DNA of 64,000 bases from an uncultured Olsenella sp. (GCA_900314535.1 OMVT01000003.1:1-64000); one strand, 5' to 3'. Numbered from the stretch's first letter, positions 9,246 to 19,725 are shown. Made by a program: numbers and translations. The notes: generated from the sequence alone by a model not told the origin.

Positions 9246-9268
9246 TTGCCGAAGAATTGGCGCATTCT

Positions 9269-9290
9269 GGGGCCGGCAGCTGCCGGCTCC
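9269..9290. repeat. Palindrome upstream of solute-binding protein gene
   Basis: GCCGGCAGCTGCCGGC at 9272-9287 is a perfect 16-base palindrome that extends to 11 bp per arm with one G-T pair. It lies about 75 bases before the ATG at 9363. It may be an operator for the solute-binding protein gene or part of the preceding terminator; the sequence does not decide. Confidence 0.4.
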
Positions 9291-9362
9291 TTCCGAATGT
9301 AGGAGAATGGCACTGAACAGACAGGATGCCCGCGCATAGGCACAGGATCGGAAGGGTTGGCC

Positions 9363-10490
9363 ATGGACAATATCACCCGCAGGGACTTCTTCGGTGCAGC
9401 CGGCACGCTTGCGGCAGCTCTGGGACTTGCTGCCTGCAGCTCGGGCTCATCCTCTGGCACGACGACGACCACATCCGATCCGGTCGGTGCAGGGTCTGAC
9501 CTCATCGAGGCAGCGCAGGCAGAGGGCTCGATCTCTGTGCTCGGCTCCTGTGGCGAGGAGTACCTGAAGGCAGCAGCTGCGCACTTCAACGAGCTCTACA
9601 ATATCAAGGTCGACTACAAGCATCTCGCGACCGGCGAGGCGCAGTCCTTGATCGAGTCTGAGGCCGGAGCTCCCACCTACGACATCTGGTTCGGCGGCAC
9701 GACCGATCCCTATAACATCGTCTCGGACGAGAAGCTGTTCGACAGCTCCTATCTGCCGAAGAACTCCTCGCACCTCATGAGCGAGTCCTATATGTCCTCG
9801 AACAACGACTGGTTCGGCATCTACAAGGGACTCTTGGGCATCATGTACAACAAGGAGGAGCTCGAGCGTCTCGGGGCAGATGCGCCGAAGGACTGGCCAG
9901 ACCTGCTCTCCGATTCCTACAAGGGCCTCATCTGGACCGCAAACTACGAGACGAGCGGCACCGCGCGCCTCTTCATGAACACGATCGTCCAGCTCTATGG
10001 GCACGACCAGGGCATGCAGTACCTGACGCAGCTCGACAAGAACGTCCAGGTCTATACGAAGGTCGGCGCCACGCCAGTCAAGAACCTCGGCACGGGGGAG
10101 TGCGTCATCGCTGTCGGCTTCCTGCACGACGGCATCGCGCAGATCGAGGACAACCACTACGAGAACATCGAGCTTGTCCAGCCGACATCGGGCATTTCCT
10201 ACGAGATCGGCGCTACGGCTGCGCTCAAGGGCTGCGCACATCCGAATGCCGCAAAGCTCTGGCTCGAGTATGCGCTCTCGCCTGAGTGCGTCGAGCTCGG
10301 TGCAAAGAACGGCTCCTACCAGAATCTCGTGATTGACAATGCGACGCAGCCATCCCAGGTGAGCAAGCACAAGCTCAACCCGGACAACGTGATGGACTAC
10401 GACTTCGAGAGCGCGAAGGAGCACACGACTGCCTATGTCCAGGAGATCATGGGCATCATAGGCGGCACGGACTCGCGTTTCGAACGCTAG
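9363..10490 (+). CDS. ABC transporter solute-binding lipoprotein (family 1)
   Basis: A 375-residue extracellular binding protein. The N-terminus has a Tat-like twin arginine (TRRDFFGAAG) and a lipobox (LAAC, C25), so it should be exported folded and lipid-anchored. Motifs such as YDIWFGG, YNKEELERLG and GTARLFMNTI match the iron(III)/phosphonate/spermidine-like group of family 1 binding proteins; the ligand is not predictable. The ATG at 9363 follows GGAAGGG. No permease or ATPase gene lies next to it, which is unusual, and it sits between two DUF308 genes. The transport partner must be encoded elsewhere, or the protein acts as a sensor. Confidence 0.8.
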   Translation: MDNITRRDFFGAAGTLAAALGLAACSSGSSSGTTTTTSDPVGAGSDLIEAAQAEGSISVLGSCGEEYLKAAAAHFNELYNIKVDYKHLATGEAQSLIESEAGAPTYDIWFGGTTDPYNIVSDEKLFDSSYLPKNSSHLMSESYMSSNNDWFGIYKGLLGIMYNKEELERLGADAPKDWPDLLSDSYKGLIWTANYETSGTARLFMNTIVQLYGHDQGMQYLTQLDKNVQVYTKVGATPVKNLGTGECVIAVGFLHDGIAQIEDNHYENIELVQPTSGISYEIGATAALKGCAHPNAAKLWLEYALSPECVELGAKNGSYQNLVIDNATQPSQVSKHKLNPDNVMDYDFESAKEHTTAYVQEIMGIIGGTDSRFER

Positions 10491-10526
10491 ATACGAAACA
10501 AGAGCTGAAACCGACAAGCCGGATTC

Positions 10527-10580
10527 AAGGGCGCCAAAGCGGGTATGAGCCTCATCAAGGATATACCTGAAGGCGCCCTT
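10527..10580 (+). terminator. Possible terminator or leader hairpin with long loop
   Basis: AAGGGCGCC (10527-10535) pairs with GGCGCCCTT (10572-10580) across a 36-base loop, followed by TGTGCGTCTT. It could end the solute-binding protein transcript or form part of the leader of the next gene. The long loop makes either role uncertain. Confidence 0.35.
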
Positions 10581-10607
10581 TGTGCGTCTTCGAGAGAAGG
10601 GGCTGCT

Positions 10608-11147
10608 ATGGAATTCAGATTTCAGCGTTCGAAGGCAGGTGCGATACTTTCTGGCATCGCCTTCATCATCCTGGGCATCGTCGCATTCACGCATCCAGCG
10701 AATGCAACGCTCTTCCTGACCGAGGTCACGGGCTGGGTCCTCATCGTGCTCGGCGTCTGCGGCCTCGTGATGGCATTCACGCACTTCAGCATCATGCTCT
10801 CGCAGCTCGACTTCTACGGCGGCCTTCTGGCGCTGCTCCTGGGCATCCTGGTCGTGAACTGGCCGCAGTTCTTCGTAGCCTGGATCTTCGTGCTTTTGGG
10901 CATCTACGTGATGATTGCCGGCTTCAACTCCGTCTTTGCTGCCAACTCCCTGCGCATGATCGGCGTCTCCGGTTCTGGCGGCGCCATGTTCGGCGGCTTC
11001 CTCATGGCATTCCTGGGCCTTCTGCTCATGATGTCGCCGTTCATGATGGCAAGCGTATCGATGATGGTGGCAGGGGTCGCCCTTGTCTACTCGGGCGTCG
11101 TGAGCATCATCGACGGCATCCGCATGAAGAAGCACGAAGACGCCTGA
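10608..11147 (+). CDS. DUF308 (HdeD-like) membrane protein, second copy
   Basis: A 179-residue protein with about six hydrophobic segments in pairs, starting MEFRFQRSKAG and ending in a charged tail (RMKKHEDA). Its layout resembles the protein at 8660-9193. The ATG at 10608 was chosen because GAAGGGG precedes it; an in-frame ATG at 10545 lies inside a hairpin arm region and lacks a ribosome site. It is the last intact gene before a decayed, IS-rich stretch. Function unknown. Confidence 0.72.
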   Translation: MEFRFQRSKAGAILSGIAFIILGIVAFTHPANATLFLTEVTGWVLIVLGVCGLVMAFTHFSIMLSQLDFYGGLLALLLGILVVNWPQFFVAWIFVLLGIYVMIAGFNSVFAANSLRMIGVSGSGGAMFGGFLMAFLGLLLMMSPFMMASVSMMVAGVALVYSGVVSIIDGIRMKKHEDA

Positions 11148-11960
11148 ATCTCACGGCAATACCGATAATCCGGAGGTCTTGGCCTACATTGCCGGAGCCT
11201 CTTTCCATAATGCGGCAGTCCGGTCGTGCAGCCAAAGCCTGATCCACGACGCACGGCGGAGGTCCTCTGTTTCTTGAACGAGTCCCTGTCGCCCTGCTGC
11301 ATATCGACCAGTCGCAACCTTCGAGCTTTATTTGGGTCTACGAATTGGTTTTGCGTCGGGCGGAAATGCCGCCTATGCCTCCTTGGAACAAGCTCGGTCC
11401 ATCACGAAGCGGAAGGAGCCTCGGATAGACAAGACAACGAAAGAGAGGGCGCTCAGGCTACCTGGACAGAAGGCTGGCGGCGCAGGGGTCGCATATCAGG
11501 AAACAGCGCCCGGTGCGGGATGCAACAGATACCAGCTCATCCGGCTCCCGCTCATTCTTGAGGAATCCGGGGAGGCTGCGGCACTTGCTCGCGGTAGTTC
11601 AGGATCGAGGCCATGCCGTACTGTGCTGCTGGGGCGCGCATGGCCCGGCGGGATGCACTCCGATGACACCGGGACAGGGCACGGACCCGGAAAGTCCAGG
11701 AGAAAGGGATCCTCCAAGGACTACGAGGCCTGCATCGCTGCCGCAATCGGGTCGTCTGACCTGTTTCCGCGACCGCATTGCCGCTTGACAGGGGTTCGGG
11801 TCATATGAGCACCCAGCGAGACGGATTCAGGACGGCCTCCCTGCCTGGCCAGAACGGGCCTCTACACCAACTTTTTCACACTACCGAGTTTTGGGGCAGA
11901 CTGTCTAGCAAGTGAGCTTTAAGCACATATCTTCAGGTGCCGATTATTGCGGTGCGCTAT
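11148..11960. other. Stretch with no convincing gene
   Basis: About 800 bases without a recognisable product on either strand. Short open frames exist (for example 11332-11808, plus), but they have no clear ribosome site, no known motif, and unusual runs of Gly, Ser and Arg. The stretch adjoins an IS relic and is probably decayed sequence. Confidence 0.5.
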
Positions 11961-12116
11961 GGAAACGCTGAACAATTGCGAGCAGCGGCATCCCGCTTTC
12001 CTGCAGCAGCCGGAGCGGCTGCCGCAGGCCTTCTCCATGCCCTGCGCACCAGCCCGCATCCGCCTCCAGGCATCCGCAGGGCCGCTCCGGACGCCTGGAG
12101 GCCCGCCTTCTGGCAG

Positions 12117-12318
12117 CTAGGCTATGGCGGGCCCCAGGAAGTCTGCCTGCCTTCCTGCCCTTGCGACCATGAGCATGTTGGCGCCCGTGAAGAGGATGCG
12201 CATCCTGCATCCGTTCTTCCGCAGGCCCCGGCAGCGCGCCTTCGAAAAGCCGAAGGTCTGCTTGAGGATGTGGAAGACGTGCTCCACATGGGCCCTCACG
12301 CTCGCCTTCCTGCGCTCT
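12117..12318 (-). pseudogene. IS5-like transposase, C-terminal fragment
   Basis: The minus-strand frame gives RRKASVRAHVEHVFHILK and then FGFSKARCRGLRKN...RMRILFTGANMLM. This is the characteristic C-terminal block of IS5-type DDE transposases (RxxVEHxF...FGxxKxRYRGLxKN), and it ends at a stop at 12117-12119. The catalytic domain upstream is absent: at about 12318 the sequence changes to an IS3-like fragment on the opposite strand. A non-functional remnant. Confidence 0.75.
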
Positions 12319-12319
12319 G

Positions 12320-12942
12320 AGCCGCAAGAAGGTGCAGCGCATCATGAGGAAGTTCGGCATCGTGTGGGAGAGGAAGCGCAGGAGGCCCTGCGGCCCGATC
12401 GGCCAGGACGGGGAGCCCAAGGTGGCGCCCAATGCCGTTAACAGGGACTTCAGGCGCGGCGCTCCCCTCAAGGCCGTCTCCGCCGACATCACCTGCCTCC
12501 CATGCATGGACGAGGGCTTCGTCTGCATGTCCGGAATCCTGGACTGCCAGACAGATGTGCTGCTTGCCCGCAAATGCTCCATCTCGATGGAGGAGAGGCT
12601 CGTGCTGGACACATATGACCAGCTCAGGGGGCCCGGCCTTCCCGACGACATCTGGGCATGCTCGGACCAGGGCGTCCACCATGCCGCACGGGCCTGCCGG
12701 GACAGGCTCAGGGAGCCCGGAATCCGGCAGTCCATGTCCAGGCGGGCCTGCTGCTGGGACAATGCATGCATCGGGAGCTTCTGGGGACGGATGGAGGAGC
12801 AGATGGGAGACACGGCGCATCTCCCTCCGAGGGGGTCATGGCGCCTGCCGGCAGGTACGCCGACCGCTGCAGCGATCACAGGGGGCAGGAGCGTCCAGGA
12901 TGGCTGACCCCCATGGAGTATGCAGGAAGGTTCACTGCCTAG
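12320..12942 (+). pseudogene. IS3-family transposase (OrfB) fragment, frameshifted
   Basis: From SRKKVQRIMRKFGI on, the frame follows the integrase-like OrfB of IS3 elements. The first catalytic Asp is in SADITCLP and the second in CSDQGVHH. In the block CWDNACIGSFWG (Gly codon 12773-12775) the third catalytic residue, normally Glu, is Gly. A frameshift near the G tract at about 12832 moves the rest (RYADRC...GWLTPMEYAG) into another frame, ending at the TAG at 12940-12942. The N-terminal half of OrfB and all of OrfA are missing. Dead relic. Confidence 0.8.
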
Positions 12943-13130
12943 CAGTGTGCGGAGATTGGGGTCCACCTCAGAATGCCTCCGGAAGGATATCTGCGCTGGT
13001 AGACATGCCTATTATCCCACTTGGAGGCATCCCGTGCGGCCGGGAGCCCGCGAGTGCGACGCTATTTATTCAGCGTTTCCCTAACAGGTTTCCTCCTTGT
13101 GGACAAGCGCGGGAGATATGGAAAAGAATG

Positions 13131-13664
13131 TCAGCCAAGCTGCGGAGACTGCATGGCCTGGACTTGCTCTTTGAGCCTGCGATCTAGTTCCTCATAGGTC
13201 TTTCGGTTTTTCTCGTAGTCCTGTCGACGTTCCTGTTCAGCTTGCTGCTGCTCTTCTGCGTAGGCTATGGTCCTGATCGAATAGACGATAACGACATTCT
13301 GGCTCGCCCCCTCGATCGTGGCATGGACCATGTCCTTGTCTACGAGAGCAGTTATCGCGTCTCCTGCAGCAGGAGCAGGGCCTTCGAGACGCTCAGGTGT
13401 ATACACAAGGCAGGCTGTCTCACCTGGCTGGGGAAGGGAATCCCAGTTGCAGCTCGTAACCTCGACATAGAGATACGTATCATCTTCATTCAGAATGCCG
13501 GGAGTGACCCTTCTGACTGTGCCGGCAAGCTGCATAGGAGGAAGGGCATCGCTTCGATTATGCTTTTCCCCTTGATCGCTAGCAGCGAGATGTACAAGCA
13601 ATAATGTGAGTAACAGCAGGATGAGCGAGGGGACAGCAAGCATGAGACCAATCTGTTTTCGCAT
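13131..13664 (-). CDS. Hypothetical membrane-anchored protein with coiled-coil tail
   Basis: A 177-residue protein. An N-terminal hydrophobic segment (about 5-27) should anchor it or act as a signal. A central region of about 80 residues, possibly beta-rich, follows (LAGTVRRVTPG...TYLYVEVTSC), and the tail is Gln/Glu/Arg-rich and probably a coiled coil (from about 133). No family was recognised. GGAAGGG lies 5 bases before the ATG at 13664. Codon use is less GC-biased than in neighbouring genes, and it lies 50 bases from the IS relic, so it may have been acquired. Confidence 0.6.
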   Translation of the reverse strand: MRKQIGLMLAVPSLILLLLTLLLVHLAASDQGEKHNRSDALPPMQLAGTVRRVTPGILNEDDTYLYVEVTSCNWDSLPQPGETACLVYTPERLEGPAPAAGDAITALVDKDMVHATIEGASQNVVIVYSIRTIAYAEEQQQAEQERRQDYEKNRKTYEELDRRLKEQVQAMQSPQLG

Positions 13665-13716
13665 CAGTGCCCTTCCATAATGCCAATAGATCAGTGCCCT
13701 TCCATAATGCCAATAG
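13663..13716. repeat. Perfect 27-bp tandem duplication over a start region
   Basis: The 27-base unit beginning ATCAGTGCCC and ending CCAATAG is present twice without mismatch, at 13663-13689 and 13690-13716. On the minus strand each copy carries the ribosome site GGAAGGG of the hypothetical gene starting at 13664; only the inner copy is joined to the ATG. Likely a recent slippage duplication. Confidence 0.9.
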
Positions 13717-13737
13717 TAAACTGCTGCAGCCTAGTTT

Positions 13738-14053
13738 CTAACCACTGAAAAAAGTCCCAAAGGTAGATGTAAACCCTGGATAGTTATAATCGATATAAGC
13801 CATTCCATTCCAGCCATCATATACATACAGGTATGAATGTCCGACAGCTGGATCATTGCCCGGAGTCCTTGTCGCATCCACCCATCCGGCAACCTTATGA
13901 GCGAACTCTCAGAGGTCCTGGCCCATCGGACCGGGGCCTCTTTTCTGTTTGGATCGTGGATACGTGTCGGTCTTGTGCTGGTATGCAATCTTTTATCTGT
14001 GGGAAACATGAGAAAACATTTGATGAAACAATGTGGCGGTAGTCTTTGAACCA
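13738..14053 (-). pseudogene. Frameshifted remnant of an unknown gene
   Basis: On the minus strand one frame runs open from about 14053 to about 13895 (containing STIQTEKRPRSDGPGPLR). A second frame, 13908 to the stop at 13738-13740, gives EFAHKVAGWVDATRTPG then VGHSYLYVYDGWNG and ends in TFGTFFSG. The aromatic-rich second part looks like real protein, but it is preceded by a stop and has no start codon. The simplest reading is one gene broken by a frameshift near 13900. No family is recognised. The region is poorer in GC than its neighbours. Confidence 0.4.
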
Positions 14054-14056
14054 TCA

Positions 14057-14077
14057 GATGCGGCCGCTGGCTGCATC
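14057..14077 (+). promoter_or_regulatory. Hairpin in glnN leader
   Basis: GATGCGGCC and GGCTGCATC form a 9-bp stem (one G-T pair) with a 3-base loop, 45 bases before the glnN ATG. No poly-T follows, so it is more likely an mRNA leader structure or operator than a terminator. Confidence 0.35.
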
Positions 14078-14121
14078 CGCCTACCAGATACGTACCACTT
14101 GCTCAAGGGAGAGAGGCGTAC

Positions 14122-16212
<2,091 letters not shown>

Positions 16213-16249
16213 GGAAGCATTTCTTCCCCCCCAAAATGCTTATGACGGT

Positions 16250-16276
16250 GCCCCCGGCTGCTCAGCAGCCGGGGGC
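16250..16276 (+). terminator. Rho-independent-like terminator after glnN
   Basis: GCCCCCGGCTGCT (16250-16262) pairs perfectly with AGCAGCCGGGGGC (16264-16276) about 38 bases after the glnN stop. A weaker hairpin AAGCATT/AATGCTT precedes it at 16215-16241. The downstream T tract is poor. Confidence 0.75.
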
Positions 16277-16365
16277 GCTGCTCTATGTAGACCTCTTCTC
16301 GCACAGGGCTGCGCTCGCCTCTCCCGGTACAATGGTGGGGAAAACAAGCGAGCAGGAGGTCAGCC

Positions 16366-19065
16366 ATGGCTGAAGAAGCAGCTACCCAGGAAGCGGAAGA
16401 GAAGCGCCGCCGCATTGCCGTGATCGACGGCAATTCCCTCATGCACCGCGCCTATCACGCAATCATGCAGCCGATGAGCGCACCGGACGGACGTGCCACG
16501 AATGCCCTCTTCGGCTTCTTCAACATGTTCATCAAGATGGTCGAGACGTTCAAGCCTGACGGCGTCATCTGTGCCTTCGACAAGGGCAAGCCGCAGGTGA
16601 GGATCGATATGCTGCCGCAGTACAAGGCGCAGCGCCCTCCCATGGACGAAGCGCTCCACGAGCAGTTCCCGATGGTGAAGGAGCTTCTGGGCGCCCTCGA
16701 TGTGCCGGTCTGCGAATGCGAAGGCTGGGAGGGTGACGATATCTTGGGCACCCTTGCCAAGAAGGGCGAGGATGAGGGCTACGATATGCTCCTCTTTACG
16801 GGCGACCGCGACATGTACCAGCTTGCAACGGACCATGTGAAGATCGTATCGACGAAGAAGGGCGTCTCCGACGTGCAGATCATGACGCCGGAATCGGTGG
16901 ACGACCTCTATCACGGCATCACCCCCGATCTCGTGCCTGACTTCTATGGACTCAAGGGCGATACATCCGACAATATCCCCGGCGTTCCCGGCATCGGCCC
17001 CAAGAAGGCAGCAGCCTTGATCGTCAAGTACGGCAACCTCGACAACGTCGTGGCGCACGCCGGCGAGGTCAAGGGCAAGATGGGGGAGAACCTGAGGTCA
17101 CACATCGATGATGCGCTCCTTTCCCGCAAGGTCGCGACGATCAGGCGCGATGCACCGATCGATATCGACCTCGCCGACGCGAAGTTCCCGACGTTCGACC
17201 CGGCCAAGGTCGCAAAGGCCTTCGGCGACCTCGGATTCACGGGCATGACATCAAGGCTCATCGAGCTCGAGGGGAAGGGCGCAGAGCCGCCGGCAGAGCC
17301 TGCTGTTCTGGAGCTTCCAGCTGTCGTCACGGGCAAGAAGGCAGAGACAGCACTCGACAAGGCAATCAAGGATGGTTCGTGGGTAGGATGTGCGCTTGAG
17401 CCTCTCGAGGACAAGAAGCAGATGTCGCTCGACCTATTCTCGGATGCCCCGAAGCGCGTGCTCTGGGCAGCAACCGATGCGGTCCTCATGCGCTTCGAGG
17501 GAGATGCGTGCGAAGAGGCGCTCTGCCGCCTTGTACATGAGGGGAAGCTTGCCGCAGGAGATGTGAAGGCGCTTCTCCATCTCGTGTGCCCCTATGACTC
17601 GGCAGATGCTGCCGAAGTGGAAGCTAAAGAGATAGACCCTTCCCGCATCTTCGATGTCGGCGTTGCAGACTACCTGCTGCGCTCGGAAGGCGTCTCCTAT
17701 CTCGTGCCTGACATCTGCTCCCGTGTGCTCTCGTCTCCTCTGCCTGAGCCGACTGACAAGGTGCCGGCGGCCGCGCTTGAAGCCTATGGGTCCCAGCTCC
17801 TCGTGCCCGAGCTCGAAAAGCATCTCAAGGAGGATGAGTGCGACGAGCTCTTCTGCGAGGTGGAGATGCCGCTTCTGCCGGTGCTCCTCCAGATGGAGAG
17901 GACAGGACTCCATGCAGACGCAGGAGAGCTTGCCCGCCAGAGCCAGGAGCTTGGTTCCGAGATCGATGCTATGGCAGAGAAGATCCACGAGGAGGCAGGC
18001 GAGGACTTCAATATCGACTCGCCGCAGCAGCTCTCCCATGTTCTCTTCGATGTGCTGGGCTTGCCCACAGCCGGCCTCAAGAAGACGCGCAAGGGCTTCT
18101 ATTCCACGAATGCGAAGGTGCTCTCCGATCTTGCCGAGTCGAGCGAGATCGTGCGCGAGGTGCTTGACTACCGCGAGCGCAACAAGATCCGCTCGACCTA
18201 TCTCGACGCCCTGCCGGAAGACATCCGCAGGGATGGCCGCATTCATACGACTCTGAACCAGACCGTTGCAGCTACGGGACGCCTCTCGAGCTCCGACCCG
18301 AACCTCCAGAACATCCCGACCCGCTCTGAGCTCGGCCACAGGGTACGCCGTGCCTTCACGGTGCCTGAAGGCTCGGTATTTCTGGCCTGCGACTATTCGC
18401 AGATCGAGCTCAGGCTCCTGGCGCATCTTTCCTGCGATGAGCATCTGATCGATGCCTTCTGCTCCGGGGCCGATTTCCACCGCCAGACCGCAGCACGTGT
18501 CTTCAACGTGCCGGTCGAGGAGGTCACGCCTGCCCAGAGGAGCCGTGCCAAGGCCGTGAACTTCGGCATCGTCTATGGCCAGCAGGCCTATGGCCTCTCG
18601 ACGTCGCTCAAGATCTCCCGTGCCGAAGCGCAGCAGATGATTGACCGCTACTTCGAGGTCTACCCGGGCGTGCGCACCTATCTCGACTGGTGCATCCAGT
18701 TCGCACGCGAGAAGGGCTATGCACTGACTGCCTATGGCAGGCGCCGCTATACGCCCGATATCAAGAGCTCGAACTTCCAGCGTCGCTCGTTTGCCGAGCG
18801 TACGGCCATGAACCACCCGATGCAGGGCACCGCTGCTGACATCATCAAGATGGCAATGGTGGAAGTGCCGAAGAAGCTTGCAGCAGAGGGCCTGAAATCG
18901 AAGCTTGTCCTCCAGATTCACGACGAACTGGACTTCGAGGTGCCGAAAGACGAGATCGAGGCGCTCTCCCAGCTCGTGAAGGAGACGATGGAAGGTGTGG
19001 CAGAGCTCCGCGTGCCCTTGATTGCCGAAGTCTCCTATGGTGCGAACTGGGCGGAGGCGAAGTAG
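16366..19065 (+). CDS. polA: DNA polymerase I
   Basis: Fills gaps and removes RNA primers in replication and repair. The 899 residues comprise a 5' nuclease domain (about 1-300, with FDKGKPQ, GDRDMYQLA and the GIGPKKAAALI helix-hairpin-helix), a middle region, and a family A polymerase domain (about 500-899). Polymerase motif A is DYSQIELRLLAH (D676), motif B RSRAKAVNFGIVYG and motif C QIHDELDFEV (H852, D853). In the middle region the Asp-x-Glu proofreading motif is absent (VGCALEPLED at its expected place), so 3' exonuclease activity is probably lost, as in many Pol I proteins. rnhA follows 3 bases after the stop. Confidence 0.96.
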   Translation: MAEEAATQEAEEKRRRIAVIDGNSLMHRAYHAIMQPMSAPDGRATNALFGFFNMFIKMVETFKPDGVICAFDKGKPQVRIDMLPQYKAQRPPMDEALHEQFPMVKELLGALDVPVCECEGWEGDDILGTLAKKGEDEGYDMLLFTGDRDMYQLATDHVKIVSTKKGVSDVQIMTPESVDDLYHGITPDLVPDFYGLKGDTSDNIPGVPGIGPKKAAALIVKYGNLDNVVAHAGEVKGKMGENLRSHIDDALLSRKVATIRRDAPIDIDLADAKFPTFDPAKVAKAFGDLGFTGMTSRLIELEGKGAEPPAEPAVLELPAVVTGKKAETALDKAIKDGSWVGCALEPLEDKKQMSLDLFSDAPKRVLWAATDAVLMRFEGDACEEALCRLVHEGKLAAGDVKALLHLVCPYDSADAAEVEAKEIDPSRIFDVGVADYLLRSEGVSYLVPDICSRVLSSPLPEPTDKVPAAALEAYGSQLLVPELEKHLKEDECDELFCEVEMPLLPVLLQMERTGLHADAGELARQSQELGSEIDAMAEKIHEEAGEDFNIDSPQQLSHVLFDVLGLPTAGLKKTRKGFYSTNAKVLSDLAESSEIVREVLDYRERNKIRSTYLDALPEDIRRDGRIHTTLNQTVAATGRLSSSDPNLQNIPTRSELGHRVRRAFTVPEGSVFLACDYSQIELRLLAHLSCDEHLIDAFCSGADFHRQTAARVFNVPVEEVTPAQRSRAKAVNFGIVYGQQAYGLSTSLKISRAEAQQMIDRYFEVYPGVRTYLDWCIQFAREKGYALTAYGRRRYTPDIKSSNFQRRSFAERTAMNHPMQGTAADIIKMAMVEVPKKLAAEGLKSKLVLQIHDELDFEVPKDEIEALSQLVKETMEGVAELRVPLIAEVSYGANWAEAK

Positions 19066-19068
19066 GGA

Positions 19069-19611
19069 ATGGCATCGTTCGACGATTTCCAGCGCCAGCA
19101 CCCGGAGGATGTGTCTCAGGCTCCCCGGCGCATGCAGGTCACCATCTATACGGATGGTTCGAGCAGGGGAAACCCGGGACCGGGCGGCTACGGTGCTGTG
19201 CTTCTCTTCACGGATTCGAAGGGCGAGGTCCACAGGCGCGAGTTCTCGCAGGGATACAGGCTCACGACGAACAATCGCATGGAGCTCATGGGAGCGATCG
19301 TCGCGCTCGAGGCGCTCAAGCGTCCCTGCACGGTCGAGCTCCACTCCGATTCGCAGTATGTCGTGAACGCGTTCAACAAGCATTGGGTCGAAGGCTGGCA
19401 GAAGAGGGGATGGAAGACCGCCTCGAAGCAGCCGGTCAAGAACCCCGATCTTTGGCGGCGTCTTCTCGATGCGATGCGTCCGCACGATGTGAGCTTCATC
19501 TGGGTCAAGGGGCATGCAGGCCACGAGTTCAACGAACGCTGCGATGAGCTGGCAACGACGGCAGCAGATGACCGTGCATCCTGGGCAGAAGATCCGGGAT
19601 TTGCTGGATAG
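19069..19611 (+). CDS. rnhA: Ribonuclease HI
   Basis: Cleaves the RNA strand of RNA-DNA hybrids. The 180-residue protein has the four acidic catalytic residues in family context: D29 in [12 protein letters not shown]72 in [10 protein letters not shown]94 in HSDSQYVV and D159 in NERCDELA. A roughly 22-residue N-terminal extension precedes the core. The ATG lies 3 bases after polA, so primer-removal functions are co-transcribed. A clear terminator follows. Confidence 0.95.
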   Translation: MASFDDFQRQHPEDVSQAPRRMQVTIYTDGSSRGNPGPGGYGAVLLFTDSKGEVHRREFSQGYRLTTNNRMELMGAIVALEALKRPCTVELHSDSQYVVNAFNKHWVEGWQKRGWKTASKQPVKNPDLWRRLLDAMRPHDVSFIWVKGHAGHEFNERCDELATTAADDRASWAEDPGFAG

Positions 19612-19634
19612 GGTACAGGCAAGCAGATTCTCTC

Positions 19635-19666
19635 GAGGGGCAGGATATCCATCCTGCCCCTCTTTT
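19635..19666 (+). terminator. Rho-independent terminator after rnhA
   Basis: GAGGGGCAGGAT (19635-19646) pairs perfectly with ATCCTGCCCCTC (19651-19662) and is followed by TTTT. It ends the polA-rnhA transcript. Confidence 0.92.
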
Positions 19667-19696
19667 GTGTCTGCGCTAAGGAGGGCAAGGCAGCTC

Positions 19697-19725
19697 TTGC
19701 ATATACCCCTCAGGGGTGTTAAGTT
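19697..19725 (+). promoter_or_regulatory. Promoter with CsoR-like operator in its spacer
   Basis: TTGCAT (19697-19702) and TAAGTT (19720-19725) are spaced by 17 bases, and the perfect inverted repeat ACCCC-TCA-GGGGT (19705-19717) fills that spacer. C-tract/G-tract repeats of this type are the operators of CsoR/RcnR-type copper or nickel sensors. The gene downstream encodes a heavy-metal-binding domain, which supports metal control. The identity of the regulator is inference. Confidence 0.6.

Larger units (their letters stand above)
11961..13080. mobile_element. Decayed IS relic bounded by matching terminal repeats
   Basis: GGAAACGCTGAA at 11961-11972 occurs inverted as TTCAGCGTTTCC at 13069-13080, with weaker matching further inward; these look like terminal inverted repeats of a 1,120-bp element. 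The flanks are CTAT on the left and CTAA on the right, a 3-of-4 match that could be a mutated 4-bp target duplication of the IS5 kind. Inside are an IS5-like transposase C-terminus on the minus strand and an IS3-like transposase fragment on the plus strand, so one element appears to have been replaced or interrupted by part of another. Nothing inside encodes an intact transposase. Confidence 0.65.

Noticed and set aside
11332-11808. 158-codon plus-strand frame in the decayed region
   Set aside because: No ribosome site, no recognisable domain, odd composition, and adjacent to an IS relic. Not called as a gene.
13665-13715. Tiny leader peptide frames (ATGGAAGGGCACTGA) in each 27-bp unit
   Set aside because: Only four codons, explained by the duplicated ribosome-site sequence; probably chance.
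13731-14054. 107-codon minus-strand frame next to glnN
   Set aside because: Its composition looks random, while two other frames on the same strand read more like protein; treated as a shadow of the frameshifted remnant.
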